Source: a virus. From it: 35,073 nt of DNA. Shown piece by piece: positions 10,315-20,292 of this stretch. The stretch lies in IMG/VR virus record IMGVR_UViG_3300040801_001280, positions 1 to 35,073 of that record. One strand, written 5' to 3'. The translations under genes and the position numbers were made by a program. The stretch's first letter is position 1. Each line of letters begins with the position of its first letter. The notes under the pieces were generated by a model. That model made no database searches and was not told where the DNA came from. It saw nothing but the letters and a program-made list of their open reading frames with translations.

Positions 10315-11685
10315 CTAGTCTACAATTTGACTTGTGCTAAAAGATACTAACCAATCATTGATTGCATCTTCAAACTCGGTAATTAAACCAGAGTCAGCTG
10401 TAGGAATAAGTACAATCGTTTTCAGAGGAGAGTTGATTGTATTATAAGTGTCGATGTCCGCAACACGGTAGTGCTCGAAGATGAACGAGTCATACTTCTC
10501 AGTTTCAACAACCGGGCTAGGGAATTCGATTACTGGATCCATAGTGTGATCCAGGCTATATTTGCGTTGACCTTCAGTTGCCTTATAGATCAAGTTCCAT
10601 ACACGGCCCTCACCGGAACCTTCAGATGCATGGGAGTTTTCTTGGTGATATACAGTAGCGAAATCAAAACCTACTGTCAGACCAATATCCAAACGTGTCT
10701 TAACCTGTGGAATACGATCTTCGTATGCCAGTTCACTGTCAAGTGCAAGGATCATAAACAGATCAGCTACACCACCAGTAACAGTACCAGCAGTTGCAAG
10801 ATCAATAGTCAGTACACTCCAAGTAACATCTGCAATTGCAGACTCTCCAGAAGCTTCTAGTGCAGCAGCTTTCAATGACTCAGCCTGAGCTTCAGTCAAA
10901 GTAATACCACGAACACCAAACTGAGTAGATACGATAGGTAAGAAATCACCAGCAGCAATAGGAGTAGCGCCACCAATTTCAGTACCAGCTGCACCTGTAG
11001 AATCAATAGCAAGAGCTACGATAGGCTCATTACCCTTGAAGCGAGTACGGTTAACGTTAACTGCCAAAGAGTTACGGTTGATATTCCAGGTCAGGTTCTG
11101 GAGCATGTGATCACGAGGCTCAGCAGTACCCAGAGCAGTGTAATTAGGAGTTACAAAGTGTGGGTTGAATGCGTTAGTACCTTGTGGGTTATAAAATTCA
11201 TCAGCACGACGACCGCGGTATGCAATACGAATCTGATACTCAGTATTATCAAGTACAGAGATCTCACCGGCAGTAGTAGCTGGTTGACCTACAGTCCACA
11301 CAGAGTGTGTTGGAAGAGTGTATGCTTGTTTGCGTGCACGTACAGAGTACGCAGAATTAATATCCTGGCTACGCTCATAGGGACGATTCCACAGAGGATA
11401 CTTCGCTCCGGGGTATGCTCCAGGGTTAGCAGAGTAACCTGTACCCTGTGCTAAATAAACTACAGGGGCTTGGCCTGCAGTAGGAGTGGCACTTAGTGCA
11501 ACGTTATTTGCTACACTTCCCCGATCTGATGCAGAGAAGAGACCTAGTTGACCATCTGCCAGCGCAATAGAACCGTCATTGGAATCAGTAATGTTATCTC
11601 CGCCATTTGTAGTGTTAAACCAAGTTGTACCAGTTTTGGCAACCAAGAAATTTTCTACAGAGCGAATGTTTCCATTTCTAGACAT
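10315..11685 (-). CDS. Abundant-type virion protein (456 aa), unassigned
   Basis: A 456-residue protein, no UGA, seven UGG Trp codons. It starts MSRNGNIRSVENFLVAKTG. The first 90 residues are Gly/Ala/Ser-rich. The middle has many aromatic-basic motifs (YPLWNRPYERSQD, IRIAYRGRRADEFYNP), and the C-terminal third is an alpha/beta domain (SFIFEHYRVADIDTYNTIN, LKTIVLIPTADSGLI). The coding region has a more regular, higher-GC codon choice than the flanking tail genes. It is followed by a strong terminator, a pattern expected for a highly expressed structural gene. Candidates by position are a tail tube-like, ring or head auxiliary protein of the crAss-like virion. I cannot choose between them from sequence alone. 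Confidence 0.75.
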   Translation of the reverse strand: MSRNGNIRSVENFLVAKTGTTWFNTTNGGDNITDSNDGSIALADGQLGLFSASDRGSVANNVALSATPTAGQAPVVYLAQGTGYSANPGAYPGAKYPLWNRPYERSQDINSAYSVRARKQAYTLPTHSVWTVGQPATTAGEISVLDNTEYQIRIAYRGRRADEFYNPQGTNAFNPHFVTPNYTALGTAEPRDHMLQNLTWNINRNSLAVNVNRTRFKGNEPIVALAIDSTGAAGTEIGGATPIAAGDFLPIVSTQFGVRGITLTEAQAESLKAAALEASGESAIADVTWSVLTIDLATAGTVTGGVADLFMILALDSELAYEDRIPQVKTRLDIGLTVGFDFATVYHQENSHASEGSGEGRVWNLIYKATEGQRKYSLDHTMDPVIEFPSPVVETEKYDSFIFEHYRVADIDTYNTINSPLKTIVLIPTADSGLITEFEDAINDWLVSFSTSQIVD

Positions 11686-11712
11686 AATTAGTATAAATTT
11701 ATTAGTGTATTA

Positions 11713-12438
11713 TTATTCATTCATCATCGCCTTATTAAGGGCGATTTGATATTTGTTGGAATCTTCCACATAACCAAGAGCTATAGCTACTGCTTCATCT
11801 ACAATCTCAGACCGTACATGTACAGGTAGTTCAGAGTCTTGGGGTGGATAAGTATTTCCATCAATGTATGTATACCCACCGAAGTGAATTCTAGCGGGTT
11901 CTTTTAAGTATTCAAAACGTACATGATTTACGTCATGAGTACCTGGGTAAATATATATGGATGATTGTCCACTACTATCAGAGGACCGCCCAAAATTAAA
12001 CGGTAATGAGTTATTATCAGGACCATTAAATGGGTCACTCAAGATTTCGTTTAAATCATCATGTTGGATATGTCTTAGGCTTATCCAGTTACATCCATCT
12101 ATATAGGCTTGTGCCCTAATGAAGAATAGATAGGGATGTACTAAATCTGATAGGTTTATCTCATAAATACCATCTTCTATAAGAGTTGGTACTATGTCTG
12201 GTTGCTCAGGAAACTTAACCATAATAGTCTTTAAATCGTCTATTCGTTTTTGGTTTCCTTCAAAACCAGTTCTATATGAATTGTGAACACCATACTTTTT
12301 CTTGAGTAATTGAGACTGAGCTTCATTAAGCATTCAATCTATTTCAGCAGTATTAAAGTCAAAGTTAGTTAATGAATCGACTTTATCTGATTTAAGTTTG
12401 AAATCAAAGTGCTGATCTCGTACGGTTACAACATTCAT
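11713..12438 (-). CDS. Probable head-tail connector-type protein
   Basis: A 241-residue protein whose true start lies upstream of a UGA (TAEID-UGA-MLNEAQ), adding 35 residues to the frame seen under the standard code. The start codon overlaps the stop of the 12438-14358 gene (TAATG), indicating coupling. The sequence is an alpha/beta protein with LVHPYLFFIRAQAYIDGCNWI and ends in a helical segment (IVDEAVAIALGYVEDSNKY). Its size and its place two genes after the MCP match small connector or adaptor proteins of crAss-like phages. This is inferred from gene order; no family signature is seen. Confidence 0.6.
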
Positions 12439-14358
12439 TACTCACCTAATTTAGCTTTTATTTCTTCTTCTAGTTCTTCTACCAAAGCATCTTTCTTAGG
12501 ATTCATGATGAAGTCAACGGCCTCAGAGAGAGTCTCTCCAATTGTAATAAGTCCTTCTGACCGATTCCAATTATATCCGCCTTGCTTCTCATATACAACT
12601 CGTGCATCAATGGCTTTTTGCAGCAGTACTCTAGCCTCTAGCTCTTCACGACCTTTTGCATTTGTAGTCAACTGGAATATTTCAGTAAACTTATCAATGT
12701 TTGAACCATCAGTATAACCTGATTTATCAATAAAGTCAAAGAGTAGGTTGTGTACTTGCTCCTCAGTAAGATAAGCAGTAGCTTTTGCAAGACCGAGAAC
12801 AGTTACAGTTTTACGCTTAGTTACAGGATCCATATTCTTATGGTGTAGTTTAGCGAAAGCTTCAGACTTAATCTGAGTTCTCTTGTACTTGATTTCTTCA
12901 GCTTCGTTCTCCAGAGCAATATAATGAGTAGCTTTTGGCCACTTATGTGCTCTTCACTCAGCCTCAGAGTTAGCTATAAACTTTGAGTCTAGGGCTACAT
13001 AGTAAAACATAGCATCTTCGAAGTTAGCCAGATCCAACACTGTTGAACCGTCATTTAACTTCCATGAGGCAGTTTGAAAATACGGCATATCATCATGCTT
13101 AGTAGAATCTCCCCGTCTCCATGCTCTGTTATTCAAATAACCTTTAGGTAGGTTCCAACGCTGTTCTTCACGATCTTGTAAAGTTAGCTTGTTACCAGCC
13201 TCATCAGTCTTTTGCTTACCCTTTTCCATTCACGGCTTGTAAGAAAGGCCGTTTGCCAAACCTCCATACTTGGGGTTATACAAAGCCATGATTGTATCAC
13301 GGCACCGGCCTATCTTAGTTTTCTTAAGTTTCTTTCCAGAAGTATCATTGGTCCAATCGGAAACTTTAGTAGCAGTTTCTCGTGGGATAGATTGGATAAA
13401 TACTTTAGTTGAAGTCTTTGTTAATGTCATTGTCATTGTATAGTCATTTATAATTCGCTTCCCAATGCTCATGGAGCCTACCCGAATTCAGGCCTTATTA
13501 GATTACATTAGAATTAATATAAGTATGTATTACTACCACTCGTAGTCATAGCTTTTTGTTATCGTAAAGGCTTTTTATCCTTTACTTCTTACACTTAATT
13601 TTCGTGTAAGTTCGGCATAAATTTTCCCTTTAATAAGGGTGAAGCACTCGTGGGGGAATTATTACTTCCATATTGTTCATCCCCTATGCTCTACACTGCT
13701 CTTGGTCTAAGAGTTAGCACGGTGTTGGCATTTCAGCGTCCACCGTTTTTGCTTCATTTTTAATTGACCTATGTTTTATTAGTCGTTCGATTCAGGCTTC
13801 AAATTCTTCTACTGTTTGTTTATTCTTTGCTCAGTTGCAATGTTTGCAGCAAGCTACAATATTATCTTTTTCGTAAGGTTTATCAGAGTCTAATCTGTCT
13901 ATACCGTTGTAGAAGAAGTCTTTACAGTAATTATTTTTAGATTTATAATGATTTGTTCTCAGAGAACCACAATAATAACAAGGTTTAATTAAAAATTCAG
14001 CCATTTCATCTTTAGAAATGTCAACGTAAATATTTCTTTTCTTTGCGTTTTGTTTAAACCTATTTCAGATATTATTGATAATTGCTCTGCAATCAGGAAG
14101 TTTATTGTTTTTTCCGTTCTTACTCTTAGATTCCAATGCTAGACAGCCGCAGGATTTAATCTTACCTGATTTGACATCCTTGCCTCTAGCTATAATTGAA
14201 TTCCCACAGTCACAAACAAACTCAAAAGCTGCCCTTTTTTTATTATCTGTACCTTCTAAAAAATAACCTGTGATTTGCTTTAAAGTTAATCTGCCGTATT
14301 TCTGTTTGTTAAATTTAACTCCAGATATAAAACTCGGATCTGTAACTAATTTTGCCAT
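12438..14358 (-). CDS. Virion-associated protein, probably split by a group I intron
   Basis: The main exon (about 12438-13469) encodes about 344 residues and is continuous only with UGA=Trp (LSYKP-UGA-MEKG and NSEAE-UGA-RAHK). A proposed first exon (14344-14358, MAKLV) joins in phase 0 at SIGKRIIND. This rests on a 7-base P1 pairing between exon end ATTAGTT and GACTAAT just before the intron core, with U-G at the splice site. The 3' junction has two in-phase candidates and no convincing P10, so the exact join is uncertain. Without the join the gene would start at 13472 or 13436. The protein is mixed alpha/beta with a charged helical C-terminus (VEELEEEIKAKLGE). It directly follows the MCP gene, so a capsid or connector role is inferred. 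Confidence 0.65.
13470..14343 (-). mobile_element. Probable group I intron with HNH gene
   Basis: The minus strand at 13760-13560 has a group I core. It shows the P4/P6 arrangement ACGGTGG...CACCGTGCTAA, very like the T4 td intron (ACGGGG...CCCGTGCTAA). A P8-like hairpin CTCTTAGACCAAGAG follows. The internal guide candidate GACTAAT lies between the HNH frame and the core, so the HNH gene would sit in the P1 loop, as in the capsid intron at 14473-15205. The P7 element is less canonical than in the other introns of this window, and the boundaries are tentative. Confidence 0.6.
13714..14358 (-). CDS. HNH homing endonuclease sharing the host gene start
   Basis: A 214-residue protein with three UGA codons read as Trp (INNI-UGA-NRF, HCN-UGA-AKN, FEA-UGA-IER). 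The N-terminal half is a small zinc-type domain (GRLTLKQITGYF, FVCDCGNSI, GKIKSCGC). The C-terminal half has the HNH-like pattern CYYCGS, NGIDRLDSDKPYEKDNIVACC and KHCNWAKN, with the two Cys pairs that bind zinc. Its first five codons are also the proposed first exon of the host gene. Unspliced RNA would then give the endonuclease and spliced RNA the virion protein. The C-terminus runs into the intron core. Confidence 0.8.
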
Positions 14359-14374
14359 TATATTTATCTATTTG

Positions 14375-17300
14375 CTAATATTCATATTCAAAAATCAATT
14401 CACCACCGCGAGTTACGTCCTTCATCCAGACACCCATGGTACCTTCAGTGAACATATCGTAACCTGCCTTCACATTTTGTTATCGTAAGTTTTTTAATTT
14501 TCTTACCTCTGCAATTTTATATTTAGATTATATTTGCAGTTCAGACTATATCATCAAGCTATTTGCTTGCTCTGCGCTCGTGGAGTTTCATATTCCTCTT
14601 AGGAACGTATACTCTAGTCGTTGCACCTTCAAAAGCATTGCTGCTTAAGCTTGGCTCAGGATTATCTATCTCTAGACTTCCCCTGAATTCACAGAGTTTA
14701 GTTTTACTTGGTGCGCTGAAATAAGCGCTACTTTACTTAAGAACTCTTGTTGGGTTAATGAACCTTTCATAATATTACAAGTTCCACAACAAGTTACACA
14801 GTTATTTTTTGTGTATCCTAGCTCATTATTTGCTCTATCTATACCATTATATTCTATGCAATTATTCTTAGAAGAACATATTAAAGATGATAATTCACTA
14901 TTACAGTAAGAACAGTTTGAAGTTACCAAACCTTTAAAATTTGTATAAGACAGAGTAAATTCTAAATCTCTATCCTCAGCTGCTCGCTTATATTTTTTGT
15001 ATAGACGTTTATAAGCAACTTCAGGATTTACTTTACGTTGGTATCTGTTACAGCCACAAGATTTTCTACTTTTAATAGAGTCCTGTCTTTTCTTTGTAAC
15101 ACTGCCGCAAACAGGGCATTTATAATCAACGTAAGTTCGTTTTTTCATTAGGGATTTTTCTCTAAGCTAATGCTAGTTCCTTTTCAGTAGTTTTATTTTT
15201 AGTTAACGCACCAACCTGGCCGCCCATTACAGGACCGGTTGGAGTGTGAGTACCTGCCAGGTATCCCCAGCGGTAAGTATCCTTAACTTTCAGCATCATG
15301 ATGTTGTTATCACCACCAGATGTACCGAAATCAAGGAATGTCATACGCATAGAATCAATAGGGAATTCTGGGTACTGTGGGTGCATACGCTTGCAGTACT
15401 TACGAGAATCATACAGAGGGTTCTTGATAAGAGTTACCTCGATACCTTCTGGTCCTTGCTTTATCTTCAGTATGTATCGTTACTACATACCCGCTGTAAC
15501 TTTATACAGCTGCTACATATTACTATGTAGAGGAGACTATATCATAGTTGCTTCTTGCAACTCCTGCCGCTTCGGAGTACTTACTCCTACTAGTCTTTCT
15601 TTTTACATCTAATTTATATCTCATACATTCTATTCTGTTAACATATTTATGTACTATTGATATAAATTTTCTAGCCTCTTTAGTAGCACACTCTAATATA
15701 TAAGAGCCTGCATGTTTACGTTGTCTAAACTTAACATCTCATCTGTCTTTAATAAAATCAATTAACTCTTGATTTTCCTCTTTACTTAAATGAGTAGAAA
15801 TTCTTAACAACGAACCTCTTATTTTACCCGTTTTTTTATTTTTTAATTTAGTTAGTGACCCATCATCCATATATCATATTGCTAAGTGTAAAGGGTCAAA
15901 CTTCTTTAAAATTTTTGGGGTAATAGTTTTTTTAGGTCTATAAAGTATTTTTCTGTATAACTTTGTGTATCTGGAAGCTCCAACAGAAAAATAATAAGCA
16001 ATATATTTTTTGTTATTAATCTTTTGTTTTATAGGGCTTACTTTATAACCTAATTTTTTTAAGAGGTTTCTTTTCCACTCTAAATATTCTAATTGTTTTT
16101 CAGAGTGTAAGATATTCAAGTTACCATATTTATCTAAGTGACCGTCTCCGATTACCATTGATAATCAAGTAACTTTGGCTTGTTCTGTAATTTTTTTTGA
16201 CATTAATCGTACATTTTAAAATGACGTTTTGAAAGCTTTAATAGTCGTTGAACCTTCTCTAACTTTTTAGAGCTTGGCTGCTGATTGTCCTTTATACACA
16301 AGGAGTTTCCAGCAATTCAACAGGTTTATTAGACTCACTACCAAGATCGGTCGTATCTTCTGTATAATAGTGAGTGAACTGTGCACCAAAAGAAAGGTGA
16401 CGTGGGTTCTCGCTCAACTTCTGAGTGAAGTGAGTATCTACAGTCAAGAAAGAAGCTGATTCTGCTGCCAGCATATCATGGAACATCATTGCATATTATT
16501 CGTATATAGTTCGTTAAGCTATATACCGGGATTTTACCCAGCTACTAATTACTTAGTAGAGTAGACTATATCATCATCCATCCTTGCTACTGATGGAGTC
16601 TCCTGTTTCGGACCACTTGATCCTACTCCCTTTCGGGATAGTCGTTGAACATTTCTAGAATAAATCAGTTTAGCTTGCTCGATAAATTCAGGTGCTGTAA
16701 GAGTACCTTTCATATAATTGCAAGTCGAACAACAAGCTACTGTATTGTCACAGTGATAACCTAAATTAGAGTCTAATCTATCAACTCCATTATAGGTTAA
16801 TAATTCGTTTGATAATCTATCTTTACGAGAATTAGAGTTAAGCTTTCCACAATAAAAGCACTCGCTAGTTATCATAGAAGTAAACTCTTCTCTAGATAAA
16901 TTAAATTCTAAATTTCTTTTTAAAGCGGCAGTTTTATAAGCATTATAAATATATCTATACTTTTCTACGTCGCTTCTATTTTCTGCGTAATATTTACGAG
17001 AACAAACACCACAACCAGCAAAACCTTTAGCTTTTAAGTCTTTAGTTTTAGTTTTCATCTCTCTGGAACCAAATACTAACTCAGTTCCACAAGAGCAGGT
17101 AACATAATATTTTTTACCCTCTTTATGAGTGATAGTCAGATTACCTATAACTTTTCCTATTGTGTATTTATTCTTCATAATTATTATTCTAGACTTTGCT
17201 GCTGATTGTCCTTAAGCCGCTACAGCTAAGGAAGTCCCAGCAATTAAAGAGATTTTTCGACTATGATTGCTCATAGAAGGGGCCATTGATGTTAACCCAA

Positions 17301-19086
17301 GAGTACCAGTCATAGCTACAACCTTACGGTTTTGCTCATCAACACGGCTAAAGAAGATATCCATGAGGTAATTCTTCAGACGCTCTACAGTAAGAGCACC
17401 GTTGTAGTACTCAATCCAAGAGTCACGCAATTGCTCACGAAGACCTGGACCTGTCTTCTTCCAGTAACCAGTAGAAGATGGTTGAGTCTGCTTCTTACCA
17501 TACCAAGCCTGAGCTTCCATGGACTGATATACATTATATTCAAATAGCTTCGCTAATGCTATTCCGCTAATTATACTAGCTGCTTTACATTTCTGTAAAG
17601 ATTAGACCATATCATAACCCTCTTATTTAAGTAGGGTTCCCTCCGCTTCCACTCGGCTTCGAGTGTACTCCGATGTCTCGGATGGTCGTTGAACGTTATA
17701 ATAAATTTTTTCTATGTGGTCTATAAATTCTTTGTAACTCAACTTATGTTTAGCAAAGTTGCAAGTTTTACAGCAAGGTACAACATTAGTTGTACAATAG
17801 CCCACTTCTTGTTCCATTCTATCTATACCTTGGTATGTTATATTCAGCATACCAATTTTAGATGTGTTTGAAGGTTTTATACCACAATAATGACAATTAG
17901 ATTTAAACAATTCTATAGATTCCTTAAGAGTTAAACTAAAAAAGTAACCTCTTCTTTTTGCCTCTCTTTTATATCTATTATAAATAGGTTTGTATAAATC
18001 TATATCAGAAATTGTGCTTCTTTTGAACTTATTCATACAAAGCTTACAAGCAGCATAACCAAATTGTTCAAGCTGCTTCTCTCTATAGGAAACTATTTGA
18101 GCAGAACCAGTTATTGTAGTTCCACACTTACATTTTAAAGTGTAATAAGATTTATCACTATAATCTGTGATAGTCATGTCTCCTATCTGAGTTCCAATTT
18201 CGTAGGTCATTATAATTTTAATTTATTATCTTCGCTGCTGATTATCTTCATCTTCACATGTTAAGACTTCCCAGCAATTCAAAGGGTTTGCTTTAGCTGA
18301 TTACGCAGCTAAGGAGCTATACAATAACTCATCGTGCATCTTAGCTTCGTACATAGGTAGGAAGGATGAAGCTTTCTGCTCTTTACCTGTCTTAGGGTCA
18401 GTGTACATAAACTCTACGCCCAACTTACCTTGGTCACGCCATGCTTTATCTGTTACAGTAAACTTCTGTGCGAATGCGCCTACTTGGCTCTCCAGCTTAA
18501 AGCTAGAAGGAACCTGCTGAGTACCGAACTGATCGTTGTACTCAGAAGCAACGCTTGTCCATACCTTAGAGAATTCACGACCTTCCTCTAACAGGTAAGG
18601 TGGGAAGAATACGGTAGGATCATCACCCTGAAGACGTACTGTGTAAATGTAACCTGCGCCGTCCTGCTCAGGAGTTCCGATGATTTCAAGTGGGAAGTCG
18701 TTGTCCTCACCCATCAGAACGTCAGGCTCTGCGTAGTAATCCAGATCCAGCTTGATGCGGAAAGTGGTATTGTTAATACCTGGAGTTGTATTAGATGACT
18801 CAACATTTTCTAGAATGCGAGCACATTTTTCTTCTGCACCTTGTAGGTACCAGCGGTAAATTTCTGTATCAATCTCCTTAGTACCATAAGGCTTAGCACC
18901 GGTCATACCCGTGAGCATCTTACCTGTGAAGAAACGAGATTTAGAAGAGAAGATCTTCTGTAAAGTGTTCTCGAATACGTGTGGCTTACCTGTTTCGTAA
19001 GCTGCACCAAGGTACTGAGAATCTACAAAATTACCACCGAAGCCATCATAATGCTTTATAATAAATTGACTTTTAGTAGTTGCCAT
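14375..19086 (-). CDS. Major capsid protein, five exons
   Basis: The exons are about 18327-19086, 17295-17531, 16343-16491, 15206-15467 and 14375-14472, joined in frame to about 501 residues, a normal size for crAss-like MCPs. Junctions rest on group I P1 pairings: GAGT with GCTC, TTGGGT with GCCC, CTT with GAG, and GGTGCGT with GCGCACC. P10 pairings support the first (TATAT with GTATA) and last (TGAA with TTCA) introns. The 5' boundary of exon 3 is good; its 3' end is uncertain by a codon or so. The spliced product starts MATTKSQFIIKHYDGFGGNF and contains MTGTLGSMMFHDMLAAESA and EGTMGVWMKDVTRGGELIF. All Trp codons are UGG. Order after portal and scaffold supports MCP. The identity is strong by context, without a structural match. 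Confidence 0.82.
14473..15205 (-). mobile_element. Group I intron 4 of the capsid gene
   Basis: Core elements on the minus strand are AATTCAGGGG (P3/P4), GATAATCCTGAGCCAAGC (P4/P6/J6-7), AAGGTGCAACGACTA (P7) and GATATAGTC (P7'). The guide GCGCACC lies just before the core and pairs over seven bases with the exon end GGTGCGT. The bases before the guide (TTCA) pair with the next exon (TGAA). The HNH gene therefore occupies the P1 loop. Confidence 0.88.
14672..15148 (-). CDS. HNH homing endonuclease (capsid intron 4)
   Basis: A 158-residue protein. It has an N-terminal zinc-type segment (YKCPVCGSVTKKRQDS, RKSCGCN), then the HNH-like core: CSYCNSEL, NGIDRANNELGYTKNNCVTCC, GTCNIMKGSLT. Paired Cys motifs bind zinc in this family, and the D-x-A-x-x-x-x-G-Y stretch forms part of the beta-beta-alpha metal site. 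It contains no UGA. Its role is to cut intronless alleles of the capsid gene and so spread the intron. Its end overlaps the start of the ribozyme core. Confidence 0.85.
   Translation of the reverse strand: MKKRTYVDYKCPVCGSVTKKRQDSIKSRKSCGCNRYQRKVNPEVAYKRLYKKYKRAAEDRDLEFTLSYTNFKGLVTSNCSYCNSELSSLICSSKNNCIEYNGIDRANNELGYTKNNCVTCCGTCNIMKGSLTQQEFLSKVALISAHQVKLNSVNSGEV
15468..16342 (-). mobile_element. Group I intron 3 of the capsid gene
   Basis: The core lies 5' of the endonuclease gene: TTGAATTGCTGGAAA (P3/P4), GGACAATCAGCAGCCAAGC (P6/P4'), AAGGTTCAACGACTA (P7). The P7' strand GATATAGTC lies at the end of the endonuclease frame. P1 is short (CTT with GAG), like cyanobacterial tRNA-Leu introns. 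The intron end is set to a G before AAG by reading frame, and nearby in-phase sites are possible. Confidence 0.82.
15523..16203 (-). CDS. LAGLIDADG homing endonuclease (capsid intron 3)
   Basis: A 226-residue two-motif enzyme read only with UGA=Trp. The first LAGLIDADG motif is VT-UGA-LSMVIGDGHLD near residue 18. The second is LAI-UGA-YMDDGS near residue 110; AIWYMDDGS is the normal form in intron endonucleases of this family, so UGA stands for Trp. A third UGA lies in IKDR-UGA-DVKF. The two acidic residues of the motifs (D in GDGH, D in MDDG) are the expected metal ligands. The C-terminus overlaps the intron P7/P9 region and the stop is TAG. Confidence 0.88.
16492..17294 (-). mobile_element. 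Group I intron 2 of the capsid gene
   Basis: The 5' junction CTTGGGT|TAAC matches the exon end of the T4 td intron, and the guide GCCCC pairs with TTGGGT. Core: TTTAATTGCTGGGA, GGACAATCAGCAGC, GTTCAACGACTATCCC (P7) and GATATAGTC (P7'). The HNH gene lies between P6/P4' and P7. Splicing joins MTGTLG to SMMFHD in frame. Confidence 0.88.
16549..17178 (-). CDS. HNH homing endonuclease (capsid intron 2)
   Basis: A 209-residue protein. An N-terminal beta segment and zinc-type motif (IGKVIGNLTITHKEG, YVTCSCGTE, GCGVCSRKY) are followed by the HNH-like core (CFYCGKLNSNSRKD, NGVDRLDSNLGYHCDNTVACC, STCNYMKGTLT). The last 40 codons overlap the intron P7 to P7' region, so the C-terminus (after about residue 165) is probably constrained by the ribozyme rather than by protein function. 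No UGA. Strong similarity to the proteins of capsid introns 1 and 4 shows a family that spread within this genome. Confidence 0.85.
   Translation of the reverse strand: MKNKYTIGKVIGNLTITHKEGKKYYVTCSCGTELVFGSREMKTKTKDLKAKGFAGCGVCSRKYYAENRSDVEKYRYIYNAYKTAALKRNLEFNLSREEFTSMITSECFYCGKLNSNSRKDRLSNELLTYNGVDRLDSNLGYHCDNTVACCSTCNYMKGTLTAPEFIEQAKLIYSRNVQRLSRKGVGSSGPKQETPSVARMDDDIVYSTK
17532..18326 (-). mobile_element. Group I intron 1 of the capsid gene
   Basis: P1 is GAGT|TATTGTATA|GCTC. P10 pairs the next exon TATAT with GTATA just before the guide. Core: TTTGAATTGCTGGGAAG, GATAATCAGCAGC, GTTCAACGACCATCC (P7) and GATATGGTC (P7', with a compensating change from GACTA/TAGTC to GACCA/TGGTC). That covariation supports a conserved helix. 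Confidence 0.88.
17623..18210 (-). CDS. HNH homing endonuclease (capsid intron 1)
   Basis: A 195-residue protein. The N-terminal domain (IGTQIGDMTITDYSDKSYY, LKCKCGTTI, YAACKLCMNKF) carries two Cys pairs. The HNH-like core is CHYCGIKPSNTSK, YQGIDRMEQEVGYCTTNVVPCC, KTCNFAKHKLSYKEF. No UGA and no Trp at all. The C-terminus reads through the ribozyme P7 to P7' region. Role: homing of intron 1 into intronless capsid genes. Confidence 0.85.
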   Translation of the reverse strand: MTYEIGTQIGDMTITDYSDKSYYTLKCKCGTTITGSAQIVSYREKQLEQFGYAACKLCMNKFKRSTISDIDLYKPIYNRYKREAKRRGYFFSLTLKESIELFKSNCHYCGIKPSNTSKIGMLNITYQGIDRMEQEVGYCTTNVVPCCKTCNFAKHKLSYKEFIDHIEKIYYNVQRPSETSEYTRSRVEAEGTLLK

Positions 19087-19128
19087 TGTTAATTAAATGT
19101 ATATATCTTTGCTTAGTTTAAATAGTTG

Positions 19129-20292
19129 TTAGTTTTGACGTAGGAATTCTTCCCAGTCAAAGTTCTGTTTTTTAACTTTGCTACCCTTACCAGTAACTTT
19201 TGTTTTAGCATCAGTTACTTCTTCTAGTCGTTCCTTTAAGGTTTTGGTAGCTTCTGTTTTGCCCTTCTTTAAGAAGCGCTTTAAGTCTAGACCTTGCTCT
19301 TCATCATAATCAGCTAGTATATCAGCGAGTTGAACTAAGTGTTCTGGATTAGCAGATATCTTTTTAATTGTTCTGGAAAAGTCTGTGTCGGTCTCACCGT
19401 TACGCTCAATTTGATTAAGCATAAAAGCCTGGACTTTTTTCTTTCTAGTAGTTTGGATCTGCTCATTATTATTGATCTTATCAACAACTGAACGTCTCCA
19501 ATTATCCATTTGCTCTTGTTGAGCCTGTCGAGCCTGTGCCTGTTGTTGAAGAAGCTTCTGTTGCTTTTGAAGTGAAATGGTTTTCAGTTCCTCTAAAGCA
19601 TCTTCTGCGTCCTCTGCTAAAGTATTAGCCAGACTAGCTTTTTCGACTAGATTGTTAATTTTATCTGAACTAAAGGAAGTTGTCTCGGAATAGTAGCGCT
19701 TTAGAATTTCGCGCTGGTGATCTTCATTATCCACATCGAGACTATCAGTGTCTACCTCTTTCATAGTAGAGAGGAACGTATCTACGTCTTGCCCACCTTC
19801 TAGAGCATACTGTAAGGCAGGTCTCCACTTTTCAGGTAAGGCTTGCCAAAGGGCTCCTTGCGCTGCTCGGGAGATGTTAGTACGAGTCTGCTCTATAGCA
19901 GTCTGTAAGCTTTCTTCTGTCCCATCGAATTCGAAATCTTCATCGGGGAACAGTAAATTTTGTTCACTTAGAATATTGTAATAGGACGCAATGGAATCAG
20001 TGGATGAACTTCCTTCTTCCTCTTCTTCCTCCTCTTCATCTGACTCTGTTGAGGCTTCTTGCGCAGGAGCAATTCTTACCTCTTCAGGTTCCTTATTATC
20101 GCTCCGATCAGTATCATCAACGTCATCAATGTTATCATCAGTGTCTGAGTCGTCCCCTGCTGGGCCGTCCTCATCTTGTAATGAGGTTGGTATATCTTTT
20201 GGTTGTGAATATTCATCACCACTGTCTTGATCCATATAGTAGATCAACTCCTCTAGGTTCAGTGTTTTAGTATCGTCTGTTGCTTGACTCAT
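19129..20292 (-). CDS. Acidic scaffold-like capsid assembly protein
   Basis: A 387-residue protein between portal and MCP, the usual position of a scaffolding protein. The first 110 residues are very acidic and low-complexity (a run of nine Glu and many Asp/Ser). The rest is helical: the middle and C-terminal parts form coiled coils rich in Gln/Lys (LQKQQKLLQQQAQARQAQQEQ region). The end is basic (KGSKVKKQNFDWEEFLRQN), as in scaffolds that bind MCP through a C-terminal helix. Trp codons are UGG only. Scaffold function is inferred from place and composition. An alternative is an internal capsid protein. Confidence 0.65.
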   Translation of the reverse strand: MSQATDDTKTLNLEELIYYMDQDSGDEYSQPKDIPTSLQDEDGPAGDDSDTDDNIDDVDDTDRSDNKEPEEVRIAPAQEASTESDEEEEEEEEGSSSTDSIASYYNILSEQNLLFPDEDFEFDGTEESLQTAIEQTRTNISRAAQGALWQALPEKWRPALQYALEGGQDVDTFLSTMKEVDTDSLDVDNEDHQREILKRYYSETTSFSSDKINNLVEKASLANTLAEDAEDALEELKTISLQKQQKLLQQQAQARQAQQEQMDNWRRSVVDKINNNEQIQTTRKKKVQAFMLNQIERNGETDTDFSRTIKKISANPEHLVQLADILADYDEEQGLDLKRFLKKGKTEATKTLKERLEEVTDAKTKVTGKGSKVKKQNFDWEEFLRQN

